Shown here one piece after another: positions 8,117-17,485 of a DNA stretch of 64,000 nt. The notes beneath the pieces were generated by a model. It saw only the letters and a program-made list of their open reading frames with translations, did not search any database and was not told the origin of the DNA. The position numbers were made by a program, and so were the translations under genes. The stretch's first letter is position 1; every line of letters starts with the position of its first letter. This stretch comes from Pedobacter ginsengisoli (lineage in GTDB: Bacteria > Bacteroidota > Bacteroidia > Sphingobacteriales > Sphingobacteriaceae): positions 2,787,555 through 2,851,554 of the forward strand of contig NZ_CP024091.1 in NCBI RefSeq assembly GCF_002736205.1, read 5' to 3'.

Positions 8117-8472
8117 TTTTCTTACAAATATTAATAATCAACAAACTTAAATAATATTATTGCCATCTATGCTAAGATATTACAAATACCGCAAACCATA
8201 TCTAATTCAACAAATTTATTCAAAGTAAAAACGTCCATTTCTTCAAAAACTTTTACACAAAAGAGTTCTTCTAAAAATAAATTTCAACAGAATTTTAAAC
8301 CTTCTCTCGTAATTAAAGTCATAGATACAAAGCGTTTAAGTTTTGATTTTTAGATATAGTTTTGTTTTAGGGTGATCCCGTTTAGTGTACTACTAAGCGG
8401 GATTCTTTTTTAGATATAACATTTTACCTAAGTTTGTTAATTTAATTAAGCATTTTTAATTTAAATTTAACA
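8117..8472. other. Intergenic region between divergent ftsK and ankyrin genes
   Basis: An AT-rich stretch without an ORF. It should contain the ftsK promoter (minus) and the ankyrin-gene promoter (plus). A strong plus-strand intrinsic terminator at 8375-8410 sits between them, with no gene before it, so a short untranslated transcript or attenuated leader is possible. Confidence 0.5.
8375..8410 (+). terminator. Intrinsic terminator with no upstream gene
   Basis: ATCCCGTTTAGT (8375-8386), loop GTACT, ACTAAGCGGGAT (8392-8403): a 12-bp stem with one G-T pair, then TCTTTTTT. The T-tract is only on the plus strand, so it stops plus-strand transcription before the ankyrin gene. Confidence 0.75.
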
Positions 8473-9123
8473 ATGGACATTGCTCATCTTGAAAGTTTAA
8501 TTGAGGCCGATAAGAAACAAGACATATCAGATCTTTTGATCAGACAACCACAGCTTGCCAATCAAAAAACAAGCCACGGAATATCTCCCGTATTGTTAGC
8601 CTGTTATTACAGAAAACCTGGAATAGCTTTGTTAATAGCCAGTTTTTCAACTAATATAACATTATTTGAAGCCTGTGCATTGGGCAAATACGAACTTACA
8701 ACTAAACTGATCGATCAAGATCCTGATGGTGTTAATTCCTTTTCTACAGATGGTTTTACACCATTAGGCCTTGCTACTTACTTTGCAAACGAGGAGATAT
8801 GTAAGCTACTCATAAATAGCGGTGCTGATGTAAATATTCCCGCAAACAATGGTTTTAATGTTTACCCTATCCATTCTGCAGTTGCAGCAAAAAACTACAA
8901 CCTTACCAAAATGCTTATTAATGCCGGAGCGATAATAAATGTAAAACAGCAAGCCGGCTTCACCCCTTTACATGCTGCAGCGCAACAAGGAGATATTGAA
9001 ATGATAGTTTTATTGTTGGAAAATAATGCAGATCTCGATATCCGGATGGAGGGAGGTAAATTACCTGCCGATCTCGCTGAAGAAAAAGGCTTTTCAGAAA
9101 TAGCAGAGATTTTGCGTCTTTAA
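8473..9123 (+). CDS. Ankyrin-repeat protein
   Basis: A 216-residue soluble protein built of about five to six ankyrin repeats. The clearest are GFTPLGLATYFANEEICKLL (residues about 94-113), the NPIHSAV-like unit at about 135-160, and GFTPLHAAAQQGDIEMIVLL (about 163-182). There is no signal peptide or enzymatic domain. Such proteins bind partner proteins; the partner is unknown. It stands alone between a divergent ftsK and a convergent pspC-type gene. Confidence 0.85.
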   Translation: MDIAHLESLIEADKKQDISDLLIRQPQLANQKTSHGISPVLLACYYRKPGIALLIASFSTNITLFEACALGKYELTTKLIDQDPDGVNSFSTDGFTPLGLATYFANEEICKLLINSGADVNIPANNGFNVYPIHSAVAAKNYNLTKMLINAGAIINVKQQAGFTPLHAAAQQGDIEMIVLLLENNADLDIRMEGGKLPADLAEEKGFSEIAEILRL

Positions 9124-9128
9124 CGTCA

Positions 9129-9350
9129 CTATACATCCCAAATGCGCAGGCGTATACGCTTAATATAGTGCCTTACGTCTAAAACCAGAGCTGCAAGAAT
9201 ATAAAATACAATTGGAAAACCTACCGCCAAGAAAGAAGAGTATATAAAGAATAGCCTGATTTTGCTAATCGACATATTTAAACGCTCTGCGAGATATGTA
9301 CATACCCCAAAACTTTGTTTTTCAAAAAAGGTAACAATGCGCTGGAACAT
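9129..9350 (-). CDS. PspC-domain membrane protein
   Basis: A 73-residue protein with a PspC fold: an amphipathic N-terminus with GVCTYLAERLNMSISKIRLF followed by one hydrophobic helix (about 33-57) and a basic tail. PspC proteins sense or buffer inner-membrane stress; small single-domain members are common in Bacteroidota. It ends 5 bp from the convergent ankyrin gene and lies just downstream of a DUF2851-like remnant. Confidence 0.8.
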   Translation of the reverse strand: MFQRIVTFFEKQSFGVCTYLAERLNMSISKIRLFFIYSSFLAVGFPIVFYILAALVLDVRHYIKRIRLRIWDV

Positions 9351-9351
9351 A

Positions 9352-9567
9352 TTATTTTTTTAATATTTTAATTCCTATACCACAATTTAAGCATTTTTTT
9401 TGAGTACAGTAATATTTATTTAATTGTAATAACGCCTGAGACATAAAAGCATTGCCCGGCTTAACCACATATTCTAAAAAATTTGTGATCATTATCTTTC
9501 CCTCTGCTGGTATATGATTTAAAAAATCAAATGATCTTTCCATAAAATGTGGCTGATCCATGTTCAT
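9352..9567 (-). CDS. Short DUF2851-like C-terminal protein, probably a remnant
   Basis: A 71-residue ORF from ATG 9567. The end, LNKYYCTQKKCLNCGIGIKI, matches the cysteine-containing C-terminus I associate with DUF2851 proteins, which are normally about 430 residues long. A stop codon directly precedes the ATG and the EamA gene lies upstream, so the rest of the domain is absent. It is probably the tail left after a deletion, although a short independent protein cannot be excluded. The family assignment is from memory of the motif. Confidence 0.5.
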   Translation of the reverse strand: MNMDQPHFMERSFDFLNHIPAEGKIMITNFLEYVVKPGNAFMSQALLQLNKYYCTQKKCLNCGIGIKILKK

Positions 9568-9583
9568 TTAAACAAGTATTAGC

Positions 9584-10480
9584 CTATATTTTTTGTTTCC
9601 TATAATTTGTGATGAACACCCCCAGAATAATCAGAGCAGTAGCAATAATGATATCGACAGTAACAATTTCACCAAGGATCAGCCAGCCTAAAAACAAGGC
9701 GATAATGGTATTGAAATAAGAAAGTATAGATACTTCAGTTGCAGTAACCTTCTTTAAAGCATAATGATAGCAGAAATAACCAACTACAGATCCAAAAATT
9801 GCCAGGTAACCTACCGCCATCAAACTCTTTAAACTCCATTCAGCTACATGAGTATTACCAGAAAAAACAAAAGCAAGCCCAAGCTGAATTATAGAAGAAA
9901 ATACAAATTGATAAAACAGATCAAGAAAAATATTATCAGTTTTAAGGGTATATTTTTTAGTATAAATAGTTCCAGTGGCCCAACCCGTAACAGCAAAACA
10001 TAAAAACATGATCCCTGTTTTGTAATTAGGATCAAGCAGATCACCCAAACCCGCTCTAAAAATAAAAGCCACCCCTAAAAAGCCAATTACTACACCCAAA
10101 AACCCCTTTAAACTAGGCTTTTGCAAACCGAACAACACACTTCCCAAAAATACTACAAGAGGGCTCAGCGCATTTAATAAAGATGTTAAACCACTGGGTA
10201 TAGTTTCTTCTGCTACGGTAGTCATACCATTGGCAACAACAATCATTAAAACAGATACCAGCAGCTGCCTTCTTAAATAAGGCCAATCTTTCCATTTTAA
10301 TTCATTTTTGCTCAGCAGTATCCCCATCAAAATTAAGGATGCAAATGCCTGTCTTATAGCCGCAACAAACCAGGCCGGAATGGTTTCTACTGCAACACGG
10401 ATTCCCAGGTATGTTGTTCCCCAAACTACAGCAACGCCTATCAGTGCAAAAACTAGTTTAAAATCCGTTTTGGCGGTCAT
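9584..10480 (-). CDS. EamA/DMT-family transporter
   Basis: A 298-residue integral membrane protein with about ten helices in two EamA repeats (about 8-140 and 150-292). Signature stretches include [20 protein letters not shown] at the start and the second-repeat end [20 protein letters not shown]. Members export metabolites or amino acids by a drug/metabolite mechanism; the substrate is unknown. Its start overlaps the pyrF stop by 4 bp, so it is translated together with pyrF. Confidence 0.9.
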   Translation of the reverse strand: MTAKTDFKLVFALIGVAVVWGTTYLGIRVAVETIPAWFVAAIRQAFASLILMGILLSKNELKWKDWPYLRRQLLVSVLMIVVANGMTTVAEETIPSGLTSLLNALSPLVVFLGSVLFGLQKPSLKGFLGVVIGFLGVAFIFRAGLGDLLDPNYKTGIMFLCFAVTGWATGTIYTKKYTLKTDNIFLDLFYQFVFSSIIQLGLAFVFSGNTHVAEWSLKSLMAVGYLAIFGSVVGYFCYHYALKKVTATEVSILSYFNTIIALFLGWLILGEIVTVDIIIATALIILGVFITNYRKQKI

Positions 10481-11307
10481 ATCAATTTTGCAGACAGCAA
10501 GATCTGCTCCATCTCTTTTTGTACGTTTAGCGCCTCCTCTCTTGCCTTTTCAGCAAAATCTTCGCCTTTACTTGCATATATAATAGCTCTTGCAGAATTT
10601 ACAAGCAAACCACATTCTTTATTTAAACCATATTCACAAACATCAGCAAGACTGCCACCCTGGGCACCGATGCCTGGTACAAGTAAGAAATTATCAGGAG
10701 CCAATCTTCTTATATTTTCAAACTCAGAGCCACGAGTAGCACCTACAACATACATCAGTTGCTCACTATTTGCCCATTGAGATGAAATTCTGATAACTTC
10801 CTCATATAATTTGCCCTCTGGGGTTTTATGTAACTGAAAGTCGCTATGGCCTGTGTTTGAAGTTAAAGCCAACAGGATTACCCATTTATCTTTGTATTCC
10901 AGAAACGGGCCAACAGAATCCTTTCCCATATAGGGTGCAACAGTTATAGAATCAAAGCTCATACCCGACTTATCCTCATTAAAAAAAGCATCGGCATACA
11001 TGGCTGAGGTATTCCCGATATCCCCTCTTTTTGCATCAGCAATTGTAAAAATACCCTTAGGAATATGTTGCCACGTTTTAATTAAAGTTTCCCACCCCTT
11101 TAATCCCATTGACTCATAAAAAGCAGTATTAGGTTTGTAAGCTACACACAGATCTTTAGTCGCGTCAATTATCTGCTTATTAAATTCTAATACGGGGTTT
11201 TCGTATTTTAATAAGTGTTTTGGGATATTTTCCAGAACCGGATCAAGGCCAACACACAAAAAAGATTTCTTACTTTTGATTTGTTCAAATAACTGCTTCT
11301 TATTCAT
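10477..11307 (-). CDS. pyrF: Orotidine-5'-phosphate decarboxylase (type 2)
   Basis: It decarboxylates OMP to UMP, the last step of de novo pyrimidine synthesis. The 276-residue length and the motif [10 protein letters not shown] (Asp-x-Lys-x-x-Asp catalytic array) identify the PyrF subfamily 2 found in Bacteroidota and mycobacteria. The substrate-binding N-terminus [14 protein letters not shown] is clear, and VPGIGAQGG is the phosphate-binding loop. The EamA gene follows with a 4-bp overlap. The upstream 273-bp gap separates it from divergent rho. Confidence 0.95.
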   Translation of the reverse strand: MNKKQLFEQIKSKKSFLCVGLDPVLENIPKHLLKYENPVLEFNKQIIDATKDLCVAYKPNTAFYESMGLKGWETLIKTWQHIPKGIFTIADAKRGDIGNTSAMYADAFFNEDKSGMSFDSITVAPYMGKDSVGPFLEYKDKWVILLALTSNTGHSDFQLHKTPEGKLYEEVIRISSQWANSEQLMYVVGATRGSEFENIRRLAPDNFLLVPGIGAQGGSLADVCEYGLNKECGLLVNSARAIIYASKGEDFAEKAREEALNVQKEMEQILLSAKLI

Positions 11308-11580
11308 CAGAGGGTAAATTTTGTGTGCAAAGATGCCAAATTTAACAGTGATTTAACGCCTATTTAAAAACTTTTAAACGAAATTATTTTAAACAATTTT
11401 AAGTTTTTCTTGGAGATTAGGTTACAAATACATACAATTGCAACATAATTCTCTAAAAGTTTATCTGCACATTCCAGAAAATCCAATAAAAATTTTGTTT
11501 CCAACTATATTTTATAGCCGTTTTTTCTGCTTTGTTGAAGTGATAAATGCTTTTTTTAAAAATTTCTCTACACCCATATA

Positions 11581-13278
11581 ATGTTTAATAAAACAGAATT
11601 AAATGAAAAACTCACAGCCGAATTGCGTGAGATTGCAAAAACTCAGGGCATACTAAATGCTGATGAGTTACGTAAGGCTGAACTGGTTGAAATTATTGCA
11701 CAGATTACAGAACAAGAAACAAATGTTCCTGTTGCTGAGGTGACTGAGGTAGCAGCACCAGCTAAAGTTAGTAAAGCAAAGGCTGCAAAAGATACCGGCA
11801 CTGCAGAAAAACCAACCCGTAAAAGAATCCGGATATCGGCAAAGGAAGATGAAGGCCCAACAACTAAACCTTTCAATAAGGCATCATTGTTTGATCCTCT
11901 TCCGGGCTCTGAACAAAGATATGCAGATGAAGCTGCTCAAGAGATAATCATACCTGATGCTGAGCCAGAGGTTGAAACGCCACAAGCACCTTCAGAAACT
12001 ATAGAAACTGCCAAATCAGCTCCGGTAGCTGCCCCTGTTCAAAATGCCCCTTCAGGCGAAAACAAAAAGAACAACAAGCCTCAAAGAGACGAAAACAGAC
12101 CTAAAGGACCTAATTCAGGTGGTCATCAAAAACAAAATGAGAATAGCTATTCAAATCTTGATTTTGACAATACCATCACCAACGAAGGTGTTCTGGAAAT
12201 TATGCCAGATGGTTATGGTTTCCTAAGATCTGCCGATTATAATTACCTTTCATCTCCTGATGATATTTATGTATCTCAATCTCAAATCAAGCTATTTGGC
12301 TTAAAAACAGGCGATACAGTTAAAGGAAGCATCCGCCCTCCAAAAGAAGGCGAGAAATATTTCCCTTTGGTAAGAGTAGAAACGATTAACGGACGCTTAC
12401 CAGCTGATGTTAGAGACCGTGTTCCGTTTGACTACCTTACTCCTCTGTTTCCTACAGAAAGGTTAAACCTTTTCACAGAAACCAACAACTACTCTACCAG
12501 GATTATTGATCTGTTTACCCCAATAGGTAAAGGTCAGCGTGGTCTGATTGTAGCACAGCCTAAAACAGGTAAAACCAATTTACTTAAAGAGGTTGCCAAT
12601 GCAATTGCCAAAAATCATCCTGAAGTTTATTTGATCATATTATTGATAGATGAACGTCCGGAAGAGGTTACTGATATGGCAAGAAGCGTAAGAGCTGAGG
12701 TTATTGCTTCAACTTTTGATGAGCCTGCAGAACGTCACGTTAAAATTGCTAACATCGTTTTAGAAAAAGCAAAACGTCTTGTAGAATGTGGTCATGATGT
12801 AGTAATCCTGTTAGACTCTATCACAAGGTTAGCAAGAGCATACAACACAACTGCTCCAGCATCTGGTAAAATTCTTTCTGGTGGTGTTGATGCAAACGCA
12901 TTGCACAAACCTAAACGTTTCTTTGGTGCTGCACGTAACATAGAAAAAGGTGGTTCTCTAACCATCCTTGCAACAGCCTTAACAGATACCGGTTCTAAAA
13001 TGGACGAGGTAATCTTCGAAGAATTTAAAGGAACTGGTAACATGGAACTACAGTTAGATCGTAAACTATCTAACAAACGTATCTTCCCTGCTATTGATAT
13101 CACTGCTTCAAGTACACGTAGAGATGATCTATTACATGACAGAGATACGTTACAACGTGTATGGATTTTACGTAACCACCTTGCAGATATGAATGCTCAG
13201 GAAGCAATGGAATTTGTACAGGCACAAATAAAAGGCACAAAATCCAACGAAGAGTTTTTAATTTCGATGAATAGCTAA
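11581..13278 (+). CDS. rho: Transcription termination factor Rho
   Basis: A 565-residue hexameric RNA helicase. Residues 1-42 are the Rho_N (SAP-like) domain. Residues about 45-195 are an alanine/lysine/asparagine-rich disordered insert not present in E. coli Rho. Residues 198-270 are the cold-shock RNA-binding domain ([16 protein letters not shown]). The motor follows with Walker A QPKTGKT (326-332) and Walker B-like [13 protein letters not shown]. Large inserts are typical of Bacteroidota Rho and are thought to affect RNA binding. pssA follows after 3 bp. Confidence 0.97.
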   Translation: MFNKTELNEKLTAELREIAKTQGILNADELRKAELVEIIAQITEQETNVPVAEVTEVAAPAKVSKAKAAKDTGTAEKPTRKRIRISAKEDEGPTTKPFNKASLFDPLPGSEQRYADEAAQEIIIPDAEPEVETPQAPSETIETAKSAPVAAPVQNAPSGENKKNNKPQRDENRPKGPNSGGHQKQNENSYSNLDFDNTITNEGVLEIMPDGYGFLRSADYNYLSSPDDIYVSQSQIKLFGLKTGDTVKGSIRPPKEGEKYFPLVRVETINGRLPADVRDRVPFDYLTPLFPTERLNLFTETNNYSTRIIDLFTPIGKGQRGLIVAQPKTGKTNLLKEVANAIAKNHPEVYLIILLIDERPEEVTDMARSVRAEVIASTFDEPAERHVKIANIVLEKAKRLVECGHDVVILLDSITRLARAYNTTAPASGKILSGGVDANALHKPKRFFGAARNIEKGGSLTILATALTDTGSKMDEVIFEEFKGTGNMELQLDRKLSNKRIFPAIDITASSTRRDDLLHDRDTLQRVWILRNHLADMNAQEAMEFVQAQIKGTKSNEEFLISMNS

Positions 13279-13281
13279 TAA

Positions 13282-13968
13282 ATGATAAAGAAGCATATCC
13301 CTAATGCAATAACCTGTGCAAATCTGTTCTCAGGTTGTATAGGAATAGTTTATGCTTTTAACGGAGCTCTGGAGACAGCAGCATACTTTGTGCTGCTGTC
13401 CGGAATCTTTGATTTCTTTGATGGCTTTGCTGCCAGACTGCTAAATGTAAAATCAAACATCGGGAAAGATCTCGATTCTTTGGCTGATATGGTAAGCTTT
13501 GGTTTCCTGCCGGGAGTAGTAATGTATCAGTTGCTTTCTCAAAGTGATTACACATTATCTTACCTGCCTTACCTTGCATTTATCATCACTGTATTCTCTG
13601 CATTAAGGTTAGCCAAATTTAACAATGATACCAGGCAAACTGAAGATTTCATTGGACTCAATACCCCAATGAATACCTTGTTTATAGTCTCCTTGCCTTT
13701 CATTCAAAAAGACTATCCTTCGGTTATCAATTCTACCTTGCTTCTTATAGCATTAACGGCATTATTAAGCTGGTTACTGGTAAGTGAAATTAGAATATTC
13801 TCTTTAAAATTCAGCTCAACAAGCTGGGCTCAGAACAAAATAAAATATATTTTTCTAATCATATCAGTACTGTTAATTCCGTTTCTAAAATTTGCAGCAG
13901 TGCCTTTTATATTAGTATTGTATATAGGATTGTCGATTCTACATTTCAGGCGTATCCCTACTGCCTAA
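13282..13968 (+). CDS. pssA: CDP-diacylglycerol-serine O-phosphatidyltransferase
   Basis: Makes phosphatidylserine, the precursor of phosphatidylethanolamine, at the inner membrane. The CDP-alcohol phosphotransferase signature D-G-x2-A-R-x8-G-x3-D-x3-D is present as DGFAARLLNVKSNIGKDLDS plus LAD (residues about 48-70). About six to seven membrane helices span the 228 residues. It is coupled to rho at 3 bp and its end overlaps the convergent Hpt gene by 4 bp. Confidence 0.92.
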   Translation: MIKKHIPNAITCANLFSGCIGIVYAFNGALETAAYFVLLSGIFDFFDGFAARLLNVKSNIGKDLDSLADMVSFGFLPGVVMYQLLSQSDYTLSYLPYLAFIITVFSALRLAKFNNDTRQTEDFIGLNTPMNTLFIVSLPFIQKDYPSVINSTLLLIALTALLSWLLVSEIRIFSLKFSSTSWAQNKIKYIFLIISVLLIPFLKFAAVPFILVLYIGLSILHFRRIPTA

Positions 13969-14342
13969 AGTTCTTTTTCAAGATCTGCCCTTGCCAAATC
14001 CAATTGCCTGTATAAAACCGGCACAAACTCAGCAATTTCAGCAAAAGCCTTTGGCAATGCTTCTACTTCAATAAGTTCACGGGCATTATGTTCAATCATC
14101 TGCATATGCAATTTAGCGTCTTCCCTTCCAATATAAGCAAAGGTAGGCTTCATTCTATGTGCACATGTTGATACCAACGGCCAATTTTTATCGGCAACTG
14201 CACTTTCAAGTTCAGAAAGATATACAGGTGTTTGAGCTTTAAAAAGATCTATCATCTCTATGATAAACTCTGCATTATCTGCAGACATCTCTCTTAAATA
14301 AGAAAGATCTAAAGGCTCATCATTTTTATTTACGTTAATCAT
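13965..14342 (-). CDS. Hpt-domain phosphotransfer protein
   Basis: A 125-residue single histidine-phosphotransfer domain of helical bundle type. The phospho-accepting His62 lies in AHRMKPTFAYIG, the HxxKxxxxxxG pattern of Hpt domains. Such free-standing proteins pass phosphate between hybrid kinases and response regulators; its partners are not in the neighbourhood. The start is taken as ATG 14342 (MINVNKND); a longer in-frame reading to 14387 lacks support. It is 16 bp behind folK. Confidence 0.85.
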   Translation of the reverse strand: MINVNKNDEPLDLSYLREMSADNAEFIIEMIDLFKAQTPVYLSELESAVADKNWPLVSTCAHRMKPTFAYIGREDAKLHMQMIEHNARELIEVEALPKAFAEIAEFVPVLYRQLDLARADLEKEL

Positions 14343-14358
14343 CGGAACAAAAATATAA

Positions 14359-14853
14359 TTAAATTCTAGATACAGATAAATTATCATGTAATCTTTCTAA
14401 TACCTGCTTAACAGTTATTTTCAAGATCGGGTGTACATAATCAGGTGCAATCTCTGCCAGAGGCTCTAAAACGAATTTCCTATATTGCATCTGAGGGTGA
14501 GGTATTTGTAACTTATCTTTCATATCCACTACAATATTATCATAAAAAATAACATCAATATCAATTAAACGGGAGCCCCATTTTTCGTGTCTTACCCTAC
14601 CCAGTTCCAATTCAATTTCTAAAGCCCTATCCAACACCTCAACAGGTGTAAGCTTTGTGTTCACACCCAATGCAACATTTAAAAAAGAAGGCTGATCTTC
14701 CTTACCCCATGCCTCAGTTTCATAAACCGATGATCTTACAAATACCTCACCAATATCAAGTGCAATTTGTGCCATAGCATCATCAATCAGCTGTTTCCTA
14801 TCTCCAAGGTTACTACCCAGTAACAAATAAACTTTTTTAGTATCAAACATCAT
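14359..14853 (-). CDS. folK: 2-amino-4-hydroxy-6-hydroxymethyldihydropteridine diphosphokinase
   Basis: Transfers pyrophosphate from ATP to the pterin in folate synthesis. A 164-residue reading from ATG 14853 starts MMFDTKKVYLLLGSNLGDRK, the usual HPPK N-terminus, and contains ALEIELELGRVRHEKWGSRL and the metal-binding IDIDVIFYDN motif. The frame stays open to 15054 but would overlap the divergent sppA gene, so the shorter start is chosen. It is followed by the hpt gene. Confidence 0.93.
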   Translation of the reverse strand: MMFDTKKVYLLLGSNLGDRKQLIDDAMAQIALDIGEVFVRSSVYETEAWGKEDQPSFLNVALGVNTKLTPVEVLDRALEIELELGRVRHEKWGSRLIDIDVIFYDNIVVDMKDKLQIPHPQMQYRKFVLEPLAEIAPDYVHPILKITVKQVLERLHDNLSVSRI

Positions 14854-14911
14854 ATAAAAGCCTGAGGCTATTTTTTTACTTATATTTACAAAATAAATAT
14901 TTAACCACCAC

Positions 14912-16684
14912 ATGAGAGAATTTTTCAAGTATGTTTTTGCAACCATTGTAGGCGTTATCATTTCACTTGTCCTTTTTACCCTGTTATTTGTAGTAATTAT
15001 TGTTGGTGTGGTTTCATCTCTCGAGGGCGATAAAACTGTTAGCGTTAGCAGCAACTCAGTACTATATTTAAACCTCGATCAGGCAATTAGAGAACGTACT
15101 CCTGATGATACTTTTTCAAATCTGCCAATCGTGGGCGGGGATGGTGAAAAAAGCATCGGGTTTAACGACATACTTAAATCTCTTAAAAAAGCAAAAACCG
15201 ACGATAACATCAAGTGCATTTATCTTAATGTAACTTCTCCAAATGCGGGCTTTGCAACATTACGCGAAGTAAGAAATGCTTTAATAGATTTTAAAACCAG
15301 CAAAAAGAAAATCATAGCCTACAGCGAAGTTTATACTCAGGGTGCTTATTACCTGGCATCTGCTGCTGATAAAGTTTATCTGAATCCTGAAGGGGCGCTT
15401 GAATTTAAAGGCCTAAGCTCTCAGATTATGTTCTTTAAAGGCGCACTTGATAAACTAGGTATTGAAGCCCAAATAATAAGAGTAGGTTCATATAAAAGTG
15501 CAATTGAGCCATTTATTACCGATAAAATGAGTGATAAAAATCGTGAACAGGTTACTGCTTATTTAACCGGCCTGTACAATACTTTTCTTGAAGGAATAGG
15601 TGAAAGCAGACATATCAGTACACCTACATTACATCAAATTGCAGATGATTATAAAATCCAGCAGCCAAAAGATGCGGTAGCTTATAAACTAATTGACGGG
15701 CTTAAATATAAAGATGAAATACTTGATGAACTTAAAACTTTAAGTGGTAAAGACAAGAAAAGTAACATCAGCAGCATAACTATAAATGACTATGCTAAAA
15801 ATGTAAACACAGATATTGGTGAAAGCAGTAAAAACAAAGTTGCGGTAATTTATGCTGATGGTGATATTGTTGGCGGAGAGGGCTCTAATGCACAGATCGG
15901 TTCTGAGCGTCTTTCAAGAACCATCAGAAAAGCCAGACTAGATTCAAATATTAAAGCCATCGTATTAAGGGTAAATTCACCAGGTGGCAGCGCGCTTGCA
16001 TCTGATGTGATCTGGAGGGAAATTATTCTTGCAAAAAAAGTTAAGCCTGTAATTGCTTCATTTGGCGATGTAGCAGCATCAGGCGGTTATTACATTGCCT
16101 GCGCAGCCGATTCAATTTTTGTACAGCCCAACACAATCACAGGCTCTATCGGTGTATTTGGCGTGATCCCTAATTTCCAGAAATTATTAAATACTAAATT
16201 GGGAATTACTTTTGATGGCGTTAAAACTGGCAAGTATGCTGATATAATGAGTACAAACCGCCCTTTAACAGATGGCGAAAGATTAATTATCCAAACCGAT
16301 GTAAACAGAGTTTACGAAACCTTTATCGCTCACGTATCCGAAGGACGTAAAAGAACTAAAGCATATATCGACAGCATTGGAGGAGGCCGTGTTTGGATAG
16401 GCACCGATGCAGTAAAAATAGGGCTTGCAGATAGAACCGGCAGCTTTAATGATGCAATTACCTCCGCAGCAAAAAAAGCAAAAGTAAAAGATTACAGAGT
16501 AGTTGAATATCCGGAAATGATAAGCCCTTTAAAATCATTTATGGATAGCAGCACAGATAAGGTAAGAACATATTATGCTAAGCAGGAACTTGGCGAAAAT
16601 TATCCAATTTATCAGCAAATAAAATCAACCATTTCAAAATCAGGCGTACAAACCCGTATGCCATTTGAAATTATAGTGAAATAA
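14912..16684 (+). CDS. sppA: Signal peptide peptidase SppA (67K type)
   Basis: A 590-residue inner-membrane serine protease that degrades leftover signal peptides. One N-terminal membrane anchor (residues about 8-36) is followed by two tandem ClpP-like domains. The Ser-Lys dyad is visible: Lys195 in VGSYKSAIEP of the N-terminal half and Ser390 in DVAASGGYYIA of the C-terminal half. The two-domain length matches the E. coli form. It is divergent from folK, with a 58-bp promoter gap. Confidence 0.95.
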   Translation: MREFFKYVFATIVGVIISLVLFTLLFVVIIVGVVSSLEGDKTVSVSSNSVLYLNLDQAIRERTPDDTFSNLPIVGGDGEKSIGFNDILKSLKKAKTDDNIKCIYLNVTSPNAGFATLREVRNALIDFKTSKKKIIAYSEVYTQGAYYLASAADKVYLNPEGALEFKGLSSQIMFFKGALDKLGIEAQIIRVGSYKSAIEPFITDKMSDKNREQVTAYLTGLYNTFLEGIGESRHISTPTLHQIADDYKIQQPKDAVAYKLIDGLKYKDEILDELKTLSGKDKKSNISSITINDYAKNVNTDIGESSKNKVAVIYADGDIVGGEGSNAQIGSERLSRTIRKARLDSNIKAIVLRVNSPGGSALASDVIWREIILAKKVKPVIASFGDVAASGGYYIACAADSIFVQPNTITGSIGVFGVIPNFQKLLNTKLGITFDGVKTGKYADIMSTNRPLTDGERLIIQTDVNRVYETFIAHVSEGRKRTKAYIDSIGGGRVWIGTDAVKIGLADRTGSFNDAITSAAKKAKVKDYRVVEYPEMISPLKSFMDSSTDKVRTYYAKQELGENYPIYQQIKSTISKSGVQTRMPFEIIVK

Positions 16685-16695
16685 AAGCTGCAACA

Positions 16696-17338
16696 TTACT
16701 GCACCTTATCCCAACCCGGATGTATCGTTAAATATGTACTATTTACCGATACATTTTTGGGGTGCACCGTAATTGCCGTAGTAAAAAGATGGTCGCCCTT
16801 ATTCCTTACATCAAAAGCTATTCCTTCCTTCTCTTCATCGTAAACAACAAGAGTATCCTTTTTAGCTGTATTTAAATAAACTCCTGCTTTTTTAACATTC
16901 GGAAAAACTGCCTTAATCTCATCCAGCGAAACTCCAATCCTTAATCCCTTATCGGTTCGGTAATTCGAAGCGCTTACAACAATCTGTTTCACATCCTTGG
17001 CTACCATCGTACTATCCTTGTATGACGAATAAACAGACAATGTGCCTTTTTTTGTATCCGTTGAGTCCCTGAGAAACCAGATCCCCCAGGCCTTCCCCAT
17101 GGCGGCATCACCATCATTCGGATTACCTAAGATCTTAAAAACCTCCTGCATGTCCTGTCCCAGAAATACCTTATCAATCGACTTACCCGGAACAATCATC
17201 AAATCTCCTGAATATTCAGGGAATGCCCCGGCGGGCAAACGAGTCTCTTTATCCTCCTCTGTCACCTTTCTATTAGGTTCGTTGCAGCCCAAAACCACAG
17301 CCAGCAAAAAAAACGCTTAAAATATTGAATTGTCTCAT
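16696..17338 (-). CDS. Putative lipoprotein with an apparent frameshift in its signal peptide
   Basis: About 203 residues are open from 17307, beginning inside a hydrophobic stretch that ends in a lipobox (LAVVLGCNE). A good start, ATG at 17338 (MRQFNILSVF), lies one frame off; the two frames meet at a run of eight A on the plus strand (17306-17313). Removing one base would give a perfect lipoprotein signal peptide. The mature protein has a DMQEVFKILGNPNDG segment resembling outer-membrane assembly lipoproteins of the SmpA type, but I do not assign a family. Translation could otherwise start at a weak TTG at 17307. Either a sequencing error, a mutation, or slippage control is possible. Confidence 0.6.
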
Positions 17339-17485
17339 AGCTATATAAAGATAAAAAAAACATGCCAATAATAGTTTAATCAAAAAACCGAGCCTTTTTA
17401 TTTAATTTAGCAACGATGAGTATAAAGCTATCGTTATCTCTCCTATCATCGAGATGACGAGGTGGTTAAAGTAAAAAACAACTCA

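Noticed and set aside
11461..11580. Promoter before rho from TTTTG (11493) and TATATTTT (11506)
   Set aside because: The spacing of about 8 bp is far too short for a Bacteroidota -33/-7 pair, and the -7 match is imperfect.
12792..13103. 103-residue minus-strand ORF inside rho
   Set aside because: It is a shadow of the highly conserved Rho motor domain and has no start context of its own.
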